From positions 1,302,001 through 1,366,000 of the forward strand of contig NZ_CP146101.1 of assembly GCF_037023745.1 (NCBI RefSeq): a DNA stretch of 64,000 bases, read 5' to 3'. Each line of letters begins with the position of its first letter. Position 1 is the first letter of the stretch. Positions 24,855 to 33,280 of the stretch are shown here, one piece after another. The stretch is from Streptomyces sp. SCSIO 30461. Lineage in GTDB: Bacteria > Actinomycetota > Actinomycetes > Streptomycetales > Streptomycetaceae. The notes beneath the pieces are model-generated. The model saw only the letters and a program-made list of their open reading frames with translations. It was not told where the DNA came from and did not search any database. The translations under genes and the position numbers were made by a program.

Positions 24855-25331
24855 ATGAGCGCGCACCGCGGTGTGGGTGACACCCCGTACGTGGTGTGGC
24901 GTTGGGTGAGAAGTACCCCTAACGCGCCTGCGCAAGCACGTATCGCACTCCGCTGCGCCCTCGTCGAACTCCGTCTCGACGACGAGGCGATCACCGATGC
25001 GGTACTGGCAGTCTCGGAGCTCGTGACGAACGCAACGAGGTATGCAACGGGACCCTACGAGATGCGCCTACGTCGTATCGCAGAGGAGATCTTCTGTGAA
25101 GTGGAGGACCACGATCCGCGGATCCCGGATATTCCCACCTTCCCGGTAGCGGCTCCGTACGCCCCGAATAGCGAAAGTCGCGGCGGTGGTTTGGATGCCC
25201 TGTGCGCGGTGCTGTCCGAGCGAGGGCGAGGTCTGCACATCGTCCACGAACTCTCCAACGGATTTTGGGGGTTCCGGGGTGGAGAGCGTACGAAAACGGC
25301 GTGGTTCGCGGTGTCGGCATCAACCCAGTGA
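24855..25331 (+). CDS. RsbW-like histidine-kinase-type ATPase 2
   Basis: 158 residues from ATG at 24855 with GGGGAGGA 6 bases upstream. N-box VSELVTNATRYATG and G-box LSERGRGLHIVHELS. It is a paralogue of the preceding gene with the same architecture, so the pair probably arose by duplication. Likely cytoplasmic regulator in a partner-switching system. Confidence 0.85.
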   Translation: MSAHRGVGDTPYVVWRWVRSTPNAPAQARIALRCALVELRLDDEAITDAVLAVSELVTNATRYATGPYEMRLRRIAEEIFCEVEDHDPRIPDIPTFPVAAPYAPNSESRGGGLDALCAVLSERGRGLHIVHELSNGFWGFRGGERTKTAWFAVSASTQ

Positions 25332-25575
25332 GGGCAGTTTATCGGGCTTGCAGATGAGCTCTTTGAAAGTGGTGGTCGTCGCTCATTAGGGCGATGGCCG
25401 CCACCTTTCGTTTGTGAGGCCGGTTACCCAAGCAGCGGGCGCAAGTGACGAGCCGGGAGCTGGACGGAATTCACTCTCCTGTCGTGGTTGGCGGGAGGAA
25501 CGCCGGGTAACCCAGTCACATCCAGTAGCTCAGAGTGGTTACCCGGGTGTGGTGGGTGACGGAACGTGGGGGATC

Positions 25576-26115
25576 ATGAGGGCGCGACGGCGGGGCGAGG
25601 TACTGGCAGAGGCGAGCGTGTTGGTCGCGGGGCTGTTGCTGGCGGGCTGCACGAAGGGCCCATCAGGCGCCCAACCGCTGCCTGGGGCATCGCGAGATGT
25701 GGCTCCGTCGCGTACTCACGTCACGGAGGCTGCTGGGGCCCTCGCTGCCTACCGGGCGATGTGGGATGACCTTGGCGTGGCCGCGAAGACCTCGGACGCG
25801 AGCCATCCCGGACTGGGAACGCATGCGTCTGGTGCGGCGCTGCAGCTCCTGCGTTACATGATGAGACAGGACCGTGCGAAGGGGGTCGTTGCCAAGGGGA
25901 GTCCTCGACTCAACCCGTCTGTGGAGGACAGCGGCCCGGAAAAGGTGGTGATCCGAGACTGTGCTGACGCCACTCACTGGCTGCACCATACGACGGACGG
26001 TGAGCCGGAGAATGCTGTACCGGGCGGCCATCACCGTATTGACGCAACTGTCTCCCAGCGAGGCGGCCGTTGGCGGGTTGACCACCTGTACATCGGGCAG
26101 GTCGGGAGTTGCTGA
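25576..26115 (+). CDS. Putative lipoprotein
   Basis: 179 residues from ATG at 25576 (MRARRRGEV). Signal peptide with lipobox LLLAGC, the Cys being residue 26 or so, followed by a Ser/Pro-rich linker and a soluble domain ending RWRVDHLYIGQVGSC, which resembles extracytoplasmic NTF2/DUF-type folds. First gene of the pilus locus. Its stop overlaps the TTG start of the next gene. Confidence 0.7.
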   Translation: MRARRRGEVLAEASVLVAGLLLAGCTKGPSGAQPLPGASRDVAPSRTHVTEAAGALAAYRAMWDDLGVAAKTSDASHPGLGTHASGAALQLLRYMMRQDRAKGVVAKGSPRLNPSVEDSGPEKVVIRDCADATHWLHHTTDGEPENAVPGGHHRIDATVSQRGGRWRVDHLYIGQVGSC

Positions 26116-26930
26116 GGCCGTCTACTTTCCTGTTGCCGGTCACGGCTTGTGCTGCGGTGCTCTGCGCTGCGCATGGCGTGAGGGCTGACGACGTGTTCAG
26201 TACGGGTGCCGGGGTGACTTGCGGTCCCGCTGCGTGCGAAGCGGAGGCAAAGAGTGTCAAGAGGGGACCGGCCGTCACGGCGCAGCGCTGGTCCCCTCGC
26301 CGCGCGCTCCCGAATCGGGGCGCCAGCGGGCCGGTGGAGCCTCCGACGATCGCGTCGAGTGGGTGGGAGTACGACCTGGGTGATGGCCTTGGGATCTTGC
26401 CGCGGTTTGACCCCGAGGATGGGAAGAAGCCGAAGCCGGGGCAGCCGGTTTCCGTGGAAGTCGTCGTCCAGCGAGCGGTGAAGCAGCTGAAGTTGCCGAA
26501 GCCGGTGATCCGGACGAGTCCGCCCGAGGATCTCGTGCAGGTGGTCCATGTCCCCACCTGGATGTGGGTGGAGCAGTCTGCCTGGGGACCGGTTGTTGCC
26601 TCGGCTTCTGTGGAGGGCGTGACCGTCACGGCGACGGCCAGGCCGCGGAATGCGGTGTGGTCGATGGGGGACGGCGGTCAGGTGACTTGCCTGGGGCCGG
26701 GAACTCCGTTTTCGGATGTCTATGACCCGAAAGAACCCTCTCCGGATTGCGGTTACACCTATCAGCGGGCGTCACCGTCGACCTCGGGTGGTGCCTACTC
26801 GGTGTCGGTGCAGGTGACGTGGGATGTCGAGTGGAATGGGGGCGGGAAGAGAGGGGTCGTGCCCGGACTGGAGATGACCGCGCAGCGGCAGCTGGTGGTG
26901 GGTGAGGTCCAGGCCGTCGTGACGCGCTGA
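26109..26930 (+). CDS. Secreted protein of the pilus locus
   Basis: 273 residues from TTG at 26109, which overlaps the lipoprotein stop. Signal peptide LLPVTACAAVLCAAHGVRA; the mature part contains beta-rich segments (VSVEVVVQRAVKQLKLPKP, AYSVSVQVTWDVEW) and few Cys. Such proteins are commonly found ahead of SAF/Tad genes in Streptomyces. It probably acts at the cell surface with the pilus; exact role unknown. Confidence 0.7.
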   Translation: MLRPSTFLLPVTACAAVLCAAHGVRADDVFSTGAGVTCGPAACEAEAKSVKRGPAVTAQRWSPRRALPNRGASGPVEPPTIASSGWEYDLGDGLGILPRFDPEDGKKPKPGQPVSVEVVVQRAVKQLKLPKPVIRTSPPEDLVQVVHVPTWMWVEQSAWGPVVASASVEGVTVTATARPRNAVWSMGDGGQVTCLGPGTPFSDVYDPKEPSPDCGYTYQRASPSTSGGAYSVSVQVTWDVEWNGGGKRGVVPGLEMTAQRQLVVGEVQAVVTR

Positions 26931-27007
26931 GGCGAGCTGTCCGGTCGGTCTGCAAAAGGGGACCGAGCCGGTCGATGACCGGCATCTTCTTGATCGTGAG
27001 GTGAATT

Positions 27008-27709
27008 GTGGGTGCCCCCATGTCTTCTTCGGCCCTGAAGAGCAGCGGGTTCAGGGTGCCGGGCGCGCGTCAGCCGAGTCCGGAGGATCCGCCTGTGGTG
27101 ACAGCCGGTCGGCAGCGTCGGCTGGGCTGGGTGTGGGCAGGGCTGGGGGCGGTGGTGGTCTCGGCGGTCGGGTTCACACTCATCGCACAGGCCGTGGGGG
27201 AGCGGGACCAGGTTCTGGTGCTGGCTCGGGATGTGTCGGCCGGGCAGGTCCTGAAGGCTTCTGACCTGCGCGCTGTCGAGGTGGCGGCGGACACGGGTGT
27301 GGTGCAGGTTGCGGAGCGGGGCAGCGTATTGGGTCGGCGGGCCAGGGTTCCATTGGTGGCAGGTGCGTTGCTCGCACCCGGTCATGTCGGCCCCAGCGCC
27401 GATTTCCCCCCGATCGGATTCTCGCAAGTGTCGCTCGCGGTGGAGGTGGGTGGAGCACCACCGGATCTTGTACGCGGTGAGCGTGTGGCGCTCCTTCCCG
27501 GGGCTGCCGACGTCAGGGTGGACGCGGAAGCGCAGGCGAGCGTTCCTTCGGCGGTGGTGGGGACGGTGGCAGGGGTGCGGGCATCGGAGTCAGCAGGTGG
27601 ACCGCGTGTGGTGACGGTCTTGGTGGAGACCGCGGCTGCACGCCGGGCAGTCCAGTTGGAGCATCCGCGTGTGGTGGTGTTGTCCGCGGACAGGCGTGAT
27701 GCGCCGTGA
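27008..27709 (+). CDS. SAF-domain (CpaB-like) protein
   Basis: 233 residues from GTG at 27008; ATG at 27020 is an alternative. One membrane segment (LGWVWAGLGAVVVSAVGFTLI, about residues 40-60), then an SAF domain (VLVLARDVSAGQVLKASDLRAVEV) as in CpaB/RcpC pilus assembly proteins. The C-terminal part resembles the wall-associated region of that family. Stop overlaps the start of the CpaE-like gene. Confidence 0.8.
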   Translation: MGAPMSSSALKSSGFRVPGARQPSPEDPPVVTAGRQRRLGWVWAGLGAVVVSAVGFTLIAQAVGERDQVLVLARDVSAGQVLKASDLRAVEVAADTGVVQVAERGSVLGRRARVPLVAGALLAPGHVGPSADFPPIGFSQVSLAVEVGGAPPDLVRGERVALLPGAADVRVDAEAQASVPSAVVGTVAGVRASESAGGPRVVTVLVETAAARRAVQLEHPRVVVLSADRRDAP

Positions 27710-28560
27710 GGCGGCTGGTGGTCGTCGGTTCGGTGGCCGGCGCGCCAGGGGTGACGACGACGGCGCTGGCAGCCGCTGCCGCGTGGCCTTCGGATGCCGA
27801 TGGCGGGGTGCGGCCGGTCGTGGTGGAGGCGGATGTCTCCGGCGGTGACCTCATGATCCGTTTCGGGCTTCCGGCAACGCCATCGTTGCTCGATGTCGCG
27901 GCGGCGGCTGGACAGCCGCATTCAGGGTCCCTGCTCGGAGCGGTGAATGAGATCCCCTTCCGGACTCGCGTGGTGGCCGCCGTGCCCGGGCGCGGTCCGT
28001 GCCGCGAAGCCGTGCGGCTGCTGGCTGGTGGGGTCGGTCGACAGGTGTTGCTGGGGGACAGCCACGATCGAGGAACCGTGCTGCTGGATGTGGGGCGACT
28101 CACTGAAGATGTCGAGCCCCTGCTGGCGGCGGCCGACCGACTGGTGCTGGTATCCCGTGGCGGAGCGGAGTCCCTGACTCATGTGTCGGCCGGTGGTTTC
28201 GCTACTGAGGCAGGCGCTGGCCGGGTGACGCTCGTTGTGGTCGGGCCGTGCCCGTATCCGGCAGAGGAGATCGTGGGCACGCTCGGGATTCCGCGGTTGT
28301 TCTTCCTGCCCTGGGACACCAAGAGCGTGGCCGCCATGAACAGCCCGAAACCGGGTGCCCTGGGCACCAGGAGGCTGCGGCCTTCGCCGCTGATGAGCGC
28401 CGCACGGCTGCTGGCCCGTCAGATGGCGGAGCCTCGGAAAGAGATTCCGACCGATCTCTCGCGCGGCGGTCACGGTTTGGAAGACAGCGAGCAGCTCTTG
28501 ACGGGTGGAAGCCGGACAGCTGCGGTGCGGGTGCGAGAAGTCGAGGAGAGCGAAACGTGA
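27706..28560 (+). CDS. CpaE/TadZ-like ParA-type ATPase
   Basis: 284 residues from GTG at 27706 (GTGA overlap). Deviant P-loop GSVAGAPGVTTTALA near the N-terminus: the Walker Lys is replaced by a Val (GVT in place of GKT), so nucleotide binding may be weak. An EADVSGGDLM segment corresponds to the ParA switch region. TadZ/CpaE proteins place the Tad machine in the cell. Confidence 0.75.
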   Translation: MRRLVVVGSVAGAPGVTTTALAAAAAWPSDADGGVRPVVVEADVSGGDLMIRFGLPATPSLLDVAAAAGQPHSGSLLGAVNEIPFRTRVVAAVPGRGPCREAVRLLAGGVGRQVLLGDSHDRGTVLLDVGRLTEDVEPLLAAADRLVLVSRGGAESLTHVSAGGFATEAGAGRVTLVVVGPCPYPAEEIVGTLGIPRLFFLPWDTKSVAAMNSPKPGALGTRRLRPSPLMSAARLLARQMAEPRKEIPTDLSRGGHGLEDSEQLLTGGSRTAAVRVREVEESET

Positions 28561-29906
28561 GCGAGCAGCTGATGTCCTTGATTGCGGAAACCACTGGCGG
28601 CGAGGGCGAGCTGGCGCATCTGGTGCGGCAGCGGGTGGCGGCCCGGCTGACAGCCTACGTGGGTGAACGTGAACACGCCGGGCTGGTGGCAGAGGACGAG
28701 GGCGCGCGACGGGCCACAGTTGACCGTCTGCTGGCGGAGGAGCTGGGCGCGCAGCGGCGTCAGGCTCTGGCCGAGGGGCGGGCGGTGATCGACGTCGCGG
28801 CTGAGGAGCGGGTGACCCGAACCGTTAGGGACGCGTTGTTCGGCACGGGGAGCCTGGAGCGGTTGCTCGCCGACACCGGCTTGGAGAACATCTGTGTCAA
28901 CGGCAGCGACAACGTGTGGGTCAAGGACGAGACCGGTGCGTGGCGGCGTGAGAGCCCGGTGGCTGCTTCGGACGAAGAACTGGTGGAGCTGGTCCGCACG
29001 CTCGCGGCCCGTACCGGCGGCGAAGAACGGCGCTTCGACCGTGGCGCACCCCGTCTGAATCTACAACTTCCCGACGGATCAAGGCTCTTCGCCGTGATGG
29101 CTGTCACGGGCAGGGTGTCGCTGACGATCCGCCGGCACCGGTTCCCCGCCGCCTCGATGGCGGAGCTGGTGCGGTTGGAGGTGTGCGACGAGCAACTCGC
29201 CGCCTTCCTGCGCGCCCTGGTCCGTGCACGCAAGAACATCGTGATCGGCGGCGGGACCAACGTAGGCAAGACCACTGTGCTGCGAGCCTTCGCTCACGAG
29301 ATCCCGCCGCACGAGCGGCTGGTGACCATCGAGGACACCTTCGAGCTCGGCCTGGACGCCGACCCGGTGGCGCACCCGAACGTGGTGGCCATGCAGGCCC
29401 GGGAGCCGAACATCGAGGGCCGGGGTGGTATCGACCAGGCGGAACTTGTGCGGTGGGGGCTGCGCATGTCTCCGGACAGGGTCATCGTCGGGGAGATCCG
29501 CGGAGCGGAGGTCATCCCTATGTGCAACGCAATGTCCCAGGGCAATGACGGCTCACTGTCCACCATTCATGCCTCCACCTCACGAGGGGTGTTCACCAAA
29601 CTCGCCTCCTACGCGGCCCAGGCGCCCGAACGGCTGTCGTTGGAGGCAACGAACCTGATGGTGGCCTCCGCGGTCCACTTCGTGGTCCATCTCGGCTGGG
29701 CGAAGGACGGTCGCCGCGTAATCGACTCGGTGCGAGAAGTCATCGACGCCGACGGAGCCCAAGTCGTTTCCAACGAGGTGTACCGGCCCGGCCCCGACGG
29801 GCGTGCGGTTCCCGCCACTCCGCCGCGCAGCGAGACCCTGAACAGCCTGGTCGCGGTGGGGCTGGACCCGCGCCGCGCTGCTTTCCCGCGGTGGGGAGCC
29901 GCGTGA
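28557..29906 (+). CDS. tadA: Tad pilus secretion ATPase (CpaF/TadA)
   Basis: 449 residues from GTG at 28557, overlapping the previous stop. Walker A GGGTNVGKTT, Asp box EDTFELGL, Walker B VIVGEIRGAE and His box STIHAST are all intact. N-terminal half is a helical domain plus the RRHRFP strand typical of CpaF. It powers assembly of Flp-type pili at the membrane together with TadB and TadC, which follow directly. Confidence 0.92.
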   Translation: MSEQLMSLIAETTGGEGELAHLVRQRVAARLTAYVGEREHAGLVAEDEGARRATVDRLLAEELGAQRRQALAEGRAVIDVAAEERVTRTVRDALFGTGSLERLLADTGLENICVNGSDNVWVKDETGAWRRESPVAASDEELVELVRTLAARTGGEERRFDRGAPRLNLQLPDGSRLFAVMAVTGRVSLTIRRHRFPAASMAELVRLEVCDEQLAAFLRALVRARKNIVIGGGTNVGKTTVLRAFAHEIPPHERLVTIEDTFELGLDADPVAHPNVVAMQAREPNIEGRGGIDQAELVRWGLRMSPDRVIVGEIRGAEVIPMCNAMSQGNDGSLSTIHASTSRGVFTKLASYAAQAPERLSLEATNLMVASAVHFVVHLGWAKDGRRVIDSVREVIDADGAQVVSNEVYRPGPDGRAVPATPPRSETLNSLVAVGLDPRRAAFPRWGAA

Positions 29907-30823
29907 TGACGACCGGGCTCGGGCCCGGTGCGCTGGCGGGGGCAGCGGTGGCGTGCGGGGCGATGTTCGGGTGCGGCCTGGTGGCCATCTGCCGCGGCAC
30001 GATGCGGCACGCTGCCCGGGAGAAAGGGACCGGCCTGTGGCGTGCACTGGCGGAGCTGCTTCCTGCCGACTGGACCACTCGGCGCGTCGTGATAGCGCTG
30101 ACAGCGGGTGCGGTGGCCGGAGCATTGACGAGATGGCCGGTGGCGGCCGTGCTCACCCCCGTCGCCATGCTCACCTTGCCCGGCTTGCTGGGCCCAGACC
30201 GGCAGGCGGCGCGGCGTACGCGGCGGATGGAGGCGCTGGCCCTGTGGACCGAGATGCTGCGCGACACGCTGTCCGCCGCGGCCGGTCTGGAGCAGGCGGT
30301 ACTGACGACCGCGGATATCGCCCCGGCGCCACTCGAGCCGGAGTTGCGTGAGTTGGCCGCCGCCGTGCGTGCGGGGCGCTCTCTGCCGACAGCGCTGCGG
30401 GCATTCGCCGACGAGATGGACGACCCACTCGCCGATGTGGTGGTAGCCGCGCTCGTGATGGCGGCCGAGCAGCAGGCCAGCCAGCTCGCCCCTCTGCTGG
30501 GTGAGCTGGCCGACTCGGTGCGCGAACAGGCTGCGATGCGACAGCGCATCGACGCCGGGCGCGCCAGCGTGCGTACCGGCGTGCGGGTCACGGTCATCAC
30601 CACACTGGCTATGACGGTGGGGCTCGTGGTCTTCAACCGGGCCTATCTGGACCCGTTCGACACGCTGACCGGACAGGCGGTTCTCATGGCGGTCGGTGTT
30701 CTGTTCGCCATGAGCTTCACCTGCCTGACCGTGGTCGGCCGTATCGAGGAGCCGGTCCGTCTCGCTCCGGCAGCCCCGGTCGGCCGCATTGAAGCGAGTG
30801 CCGAACAGGGCGGTGCGCGGTGA
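29906..30823 (+). CDS. tadB: TadB-like inner-membrane protein
   Basis: 305 residues from ATG at 29906 (GTG at 29903 also possible). T2SSF domain with hydrophobic segments near residues 10-30 and 55-80 and a C-terminal pair (TTLAMTVGLVVFNRAY, VLMAVGVLFAMSFTCL). The cytoplasmic part has the pattern LSAAAGLEQAVLTTA. Polytopic platform protein of the Tad pilus. Confidence 0.85.
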   Translation: MTTGLGPGALAGAAVACGAMFGCGLVAICRGTMRHAAREKGTGLWRALAELLPADWTTRRVVIALTAGAVAGALTRWPVAAVLTPVAMLTLPGLLGPDRQAARRTRRMEALALWTEMLRDTLSAAAGLEQAVLTTADIAPAPLEPELRELAAAVRAGRSLPTALRAFADEMDDPLADVVVAALVMAAEQQASQLAPLLGELADSVREQAAMRQRIDAGRASVRTGVRVTVITTLAMTVGLVVFNRAYLDPFDTLTGQAVLMAVGVLFAMSFTCLTVVGRIEEPVRLAPAAPVGRIEASAEQGGAR

Positions 30824-31722
30824 TCGTCACGCTGCTCGGCGCGCTACTCGGCGCGGGAGCGACCGCCCTCGTCTACGGGCTGCGCCCACCCCGGCCCGCT
30901 CTCGCGGACGTGCTCACCGCACTCAACACACCCGTACCGGCGGCTGTTTCAGGCACACGGGTGACGGACGCGACAGAGTGGGGCACCCGGCTCGGACTAC
31001 GCGCCGTACCGCTGGTGCGGGCGCTCGGCTTCCCCAGCGAGTCGCTGCGCGCAGACCTGACCGTGTGCGGTACGGATGAGAGCCACCACCTGGTGGCAGG
31101 CAAGGCCGTCTGTGCGGCAGCCGGACTCCTCGCCCCCTGGGCCGTCGCATTGCTGCTGCGTCTGGGCGCCGGGGTTGAGGCGGGGTGGTTGATGCCGTCG
31201 GCCGGATCGCTGTCCTTGGCCGTGTTGCTGTTCTTCGCGCCCGACCTGACCGTGCGCAAGCAGGCTGCCAGGCGGCGCCGCGAGATGCGCCACACGCTCA
31301 GCCTCGTCCTGGACCTGACGGTGATCGCGCTCGCCGGCGGTGCCGGCATCCAGCAGGCGCTCACCCAGGCCGTCGCCTCGCCGGGCGGGTGGGCGGCGAG
31401 CAAGCTACGGCACGCGCTCCACATCGCGCAGCTCACCCGCACGAGCCCCTGGAGTCACCTGGGCGAGCTCGGACGGCAACTGGACGTGAGCGACCTGGCC
31501 GAACTCGCGTCGACGCTGAACCTCGCGGGCAGCGAGGGCGCAAAGATCCGCGGATCGCTTGCGGCGAAGGCGCGAGCGACGCGCCGCCGCCGCATCTCCG
31601 AGGCCGACGGAGCCGCGCAGGCGGCCACCGAGCGGATGTCGCTGCCCGTGGTCGGCCTGTTCGCTGCCTTCCTGCTCCTGATCGGCTACCCCGCCCTCGC
31701 CCATGTCCTGTCCATGAACTGA
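30820..31722 (+). CDS. tadC: TadC-like inner-membrane protein
   Basis: 300 residues from GTG at 30820 (GTGA overlap). T2SSF domain (LDLTVIALAGGAGIQQALTQ), membrane segments around 90-140 and at the C-terminus (LPVVGLFAAFLLLIGYPAL). Second platform protein, partner of TadB. Confidence 0.85.
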   Translation: MIVTLLGALLGAGATALVYGLRPPRPALADVLTALNTPVPAAVSGTRVTDATEWGTRLGLRAVPLVRALGFPSESLRADLTVCGTDESHHLVAGKAVCAAAGLLAPWAVALLLRLGAGVEAGWLMPSAGSLSLAVLLFFAPDLTVRKQAARRRREMRHTLSLVLDLTVIALAGGAGIQQALTQAVASPGGWAASKLRHALHIAQLTRTSPWSHLGELGRQLDVSDLAELASTLNLAGSEGAKIRGSLAAKARATRRRRISEADGAAQAATERMSLPVVGLFAAFLLLIGYPALAHVLSMN

Positions 31723-31760
31723 ACGCCCCTCCTCACCGTGAGATCGAAGAAAGAGCACTC

Positions 31761-31961
31761 ATGATGTTCCACCTCGACGCCCTCGCCGGTCTGGCGCGTG
31801 CTCACGTTGCCGATGCTCGCCGCCACCTGCGCTCGGATGCGGGATACACCACCGAGACCATCGTGGTCACGGCCTTGCTGGCCACCCTGGCCCTGGCGGT
31901 GGTGGGCATCATCGTGGGCAAGGTGCTGACCAAGGCCAACGGCATCGACCTCGGCGGCTAG
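31761..31961 (+). CDS. Flp-type pilin
   Basis: 66 residues from ATG at 31761 with AAGAAAGAG upstream. A short basic leader, then G-YTTET at the processing site followed by a hydrophobic stretch (IVVTALLATLALAVVGIIVG). The Gly and the Glu four residues after it match class of prepilin cleavage sites. Probably the major pilin. Its stop is followed directly by the first TadE gene. Confidence 0.75.
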   Translation: MMFHLDALAGLARAHVADARRHLRSDAGYTTETIVVTALLATLALAVVGIIVGKVLTKANGIDLGG

Positions 31962-32369
31962 ATGACCGCGTCTTCACGTCGGCAGTGCGGTGATCGTGGG
32001 GCGGTGAGCCTGCAATTGGTACTGGTCGTCCCGCTGTTGCTGCTGATCGCGCTGCTGGTGGTGCAGTTCGCTCTCGTCTGGCATGCACGGCACATCGCTC
32101 AGTACGCCGCCGAGCGGGGGCTGGCTGCCGCCCGCGTCGAGGACGGCACCGCGGCAGACGGCCGGGCGCAGGCAAGGCGCAGCCTCGCCGCATTGGGCGA
32201 CCGAGTCCTGATCCGCCCTTCCGTGATCGTCGAACGCACCGCCACTCGGACCACCGTGCGGGTCAGGGGGCCGGTCATCCGGGTAGTGCCCGGCCTGACA
32301 CTGCATGCCGCGGGCACAGCTTCCGGGCCCACCGAGAGGGTCACGACAGCGACCGGAGGCCAGCCGTGA
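31962..32369 (+). CDS. TadE-like pseudopilin 1
   Basis: 135 residues from ATG at 31962, adjoining the pilin stop. Prepilin-like N-terminus (DRGAVSLQLVLVVPLLLLIA) and one membrane helix, then a small extracytoplasmic domain. TadE family proteins are minor components of the Tad apparatus. Stop overlaps the next start. Confidence 0.8.
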   Translation: MTASSRRQCGDRGAVSLQLVLVVPLLLLIALLVVQFALVWHARHIAQYAAERGLAAARVEDGTAADGRAQARRSLAALGDRVLIRPSVIVERTATRTTVRVRGPVIRVVPGLTLHAAGTASGPTERVTTATGGQP

Positions 32370-32794
32370 CCCGCAGGGCACTCCGCAGGCGAGACGAGCG
32401 GGGTTCGGCGGCGATGGAGTTGGTGCTGGTGACACCCCTGCTCGTGCTCGTCCTCCTGGTCGTGGTCGCATTCGGGCGACTGGCCGATGCACGCTTGATC
32501 TTGGCGGACGCCGCATACCAGGCTGCCCGCGCCGCCTCCCTGGCCCGCACCGAAAAGGAAGCCCGGGCCCAAGCCGAGGGCGTGGCGAGTGCGGCACTGA
32601 ACGAGGCGGGAGCTTCATGCACGCGGCCCAGCGTCCGCCTGGTTACCCGCGGCCTCGCACCAGGCGCCACGGTGACTGCGCAAGTCTCGTGCACCGCGGA
32701 ACTGGGCGACCTGACTCGCACAGGGCTACCCGGTCGCGTACGCCTCGCCGACACGGCGCATTCCGTCGTCGACGTCTTCAGGAGCACGCCGTGA
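32366..32794 (+). CDS. TadE-like pseudopilin 2
   Basis: 142 residues from GTG at 32366 (GTGA overlap). ERGSAAMELVLVTPLLVLV is the TadE opening with the conserved Glu; two Cys (ASCTRP, VSCTAEL) could form a disulfide outside the membrane. Confidence 0.8.
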   Translation: MTRRALRRRDERGSAAMELVLVTPLLVLVLLVVVAFGRLADARLILADAAYQAARAASLARTEKEARAQAEGVASAALNEAGASCTRPSVRLVTRGLAPGATVTAQVSCTAELGDLTRTGLPGRVRLADTAHSVVDVFRSTP

Positions 32795-33243
32795 ACAGAC
32801 GCGTCCGAGCACATCCTGCCTCCGGCCGACTTCGATCGACCTTCTGCCATGATGACCGCGGACAGCTCACCCCGTTCGCCGTCGGCGTCATCGCGGCGCT
32901 GTGGCTGTTCGCCGGAATCGTCGTCGACGGCGGACTCGCCCTCGCCGCCAAGGCCCAGGCTCTGGATACAGCTCAAGAAGCCGCCCGTGTGGGTGCACAG
33001 CAACTGGACGTAGGCCGACTGCGCAGAGGCAGCCAGGTCCGACTGCTGAAACAGAGAGCCGCGGCCGCTGCCCGCGCCCACATCGCTTCGACCGGGGACA
33101 CAGGTACGGCGTCGGTCCGGAGTGACGCCGTCACCGTGCACGTCACCCATCACCAGAGCACTCAGGTACTGCAGCTCATCGGCCTGCGCACCCTCACCGT
33201 GCACGCCACCGGCTCCGCACGCGCGGAACGCCTCACCCCCTGA
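32791..33243 (+). CDS. TadG-like pilus-associated protein
   Basis: 150 residues from GTG at 32791 (overlap). DDRGQLTPFAVGVIAALWLF is the Flp/TadG-type N-terminal segment (putative Flp pilus-assembly TadG-like), followed by an extracytoplasmic region. Last gene of the pilus assembly run. Confidence 0.75.
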   Translation: MNRRVRAHPASGRLRSTFCHDDRGQLTPFAVGVIAALWLFAGIVVDGGLALAAKAQALDTAQEAARVGAQQLDVGRLRRGSQVRLLKQRAAAAARAHIASTGDTGTASVRSDAVTVHVTHHQSTQVLQLIGLRTLTVHATGSARAERLTP

Positions 33244-33280
33244 CAATCGATCACCTGGCTGAGGAGAGCGACGGCGGCAA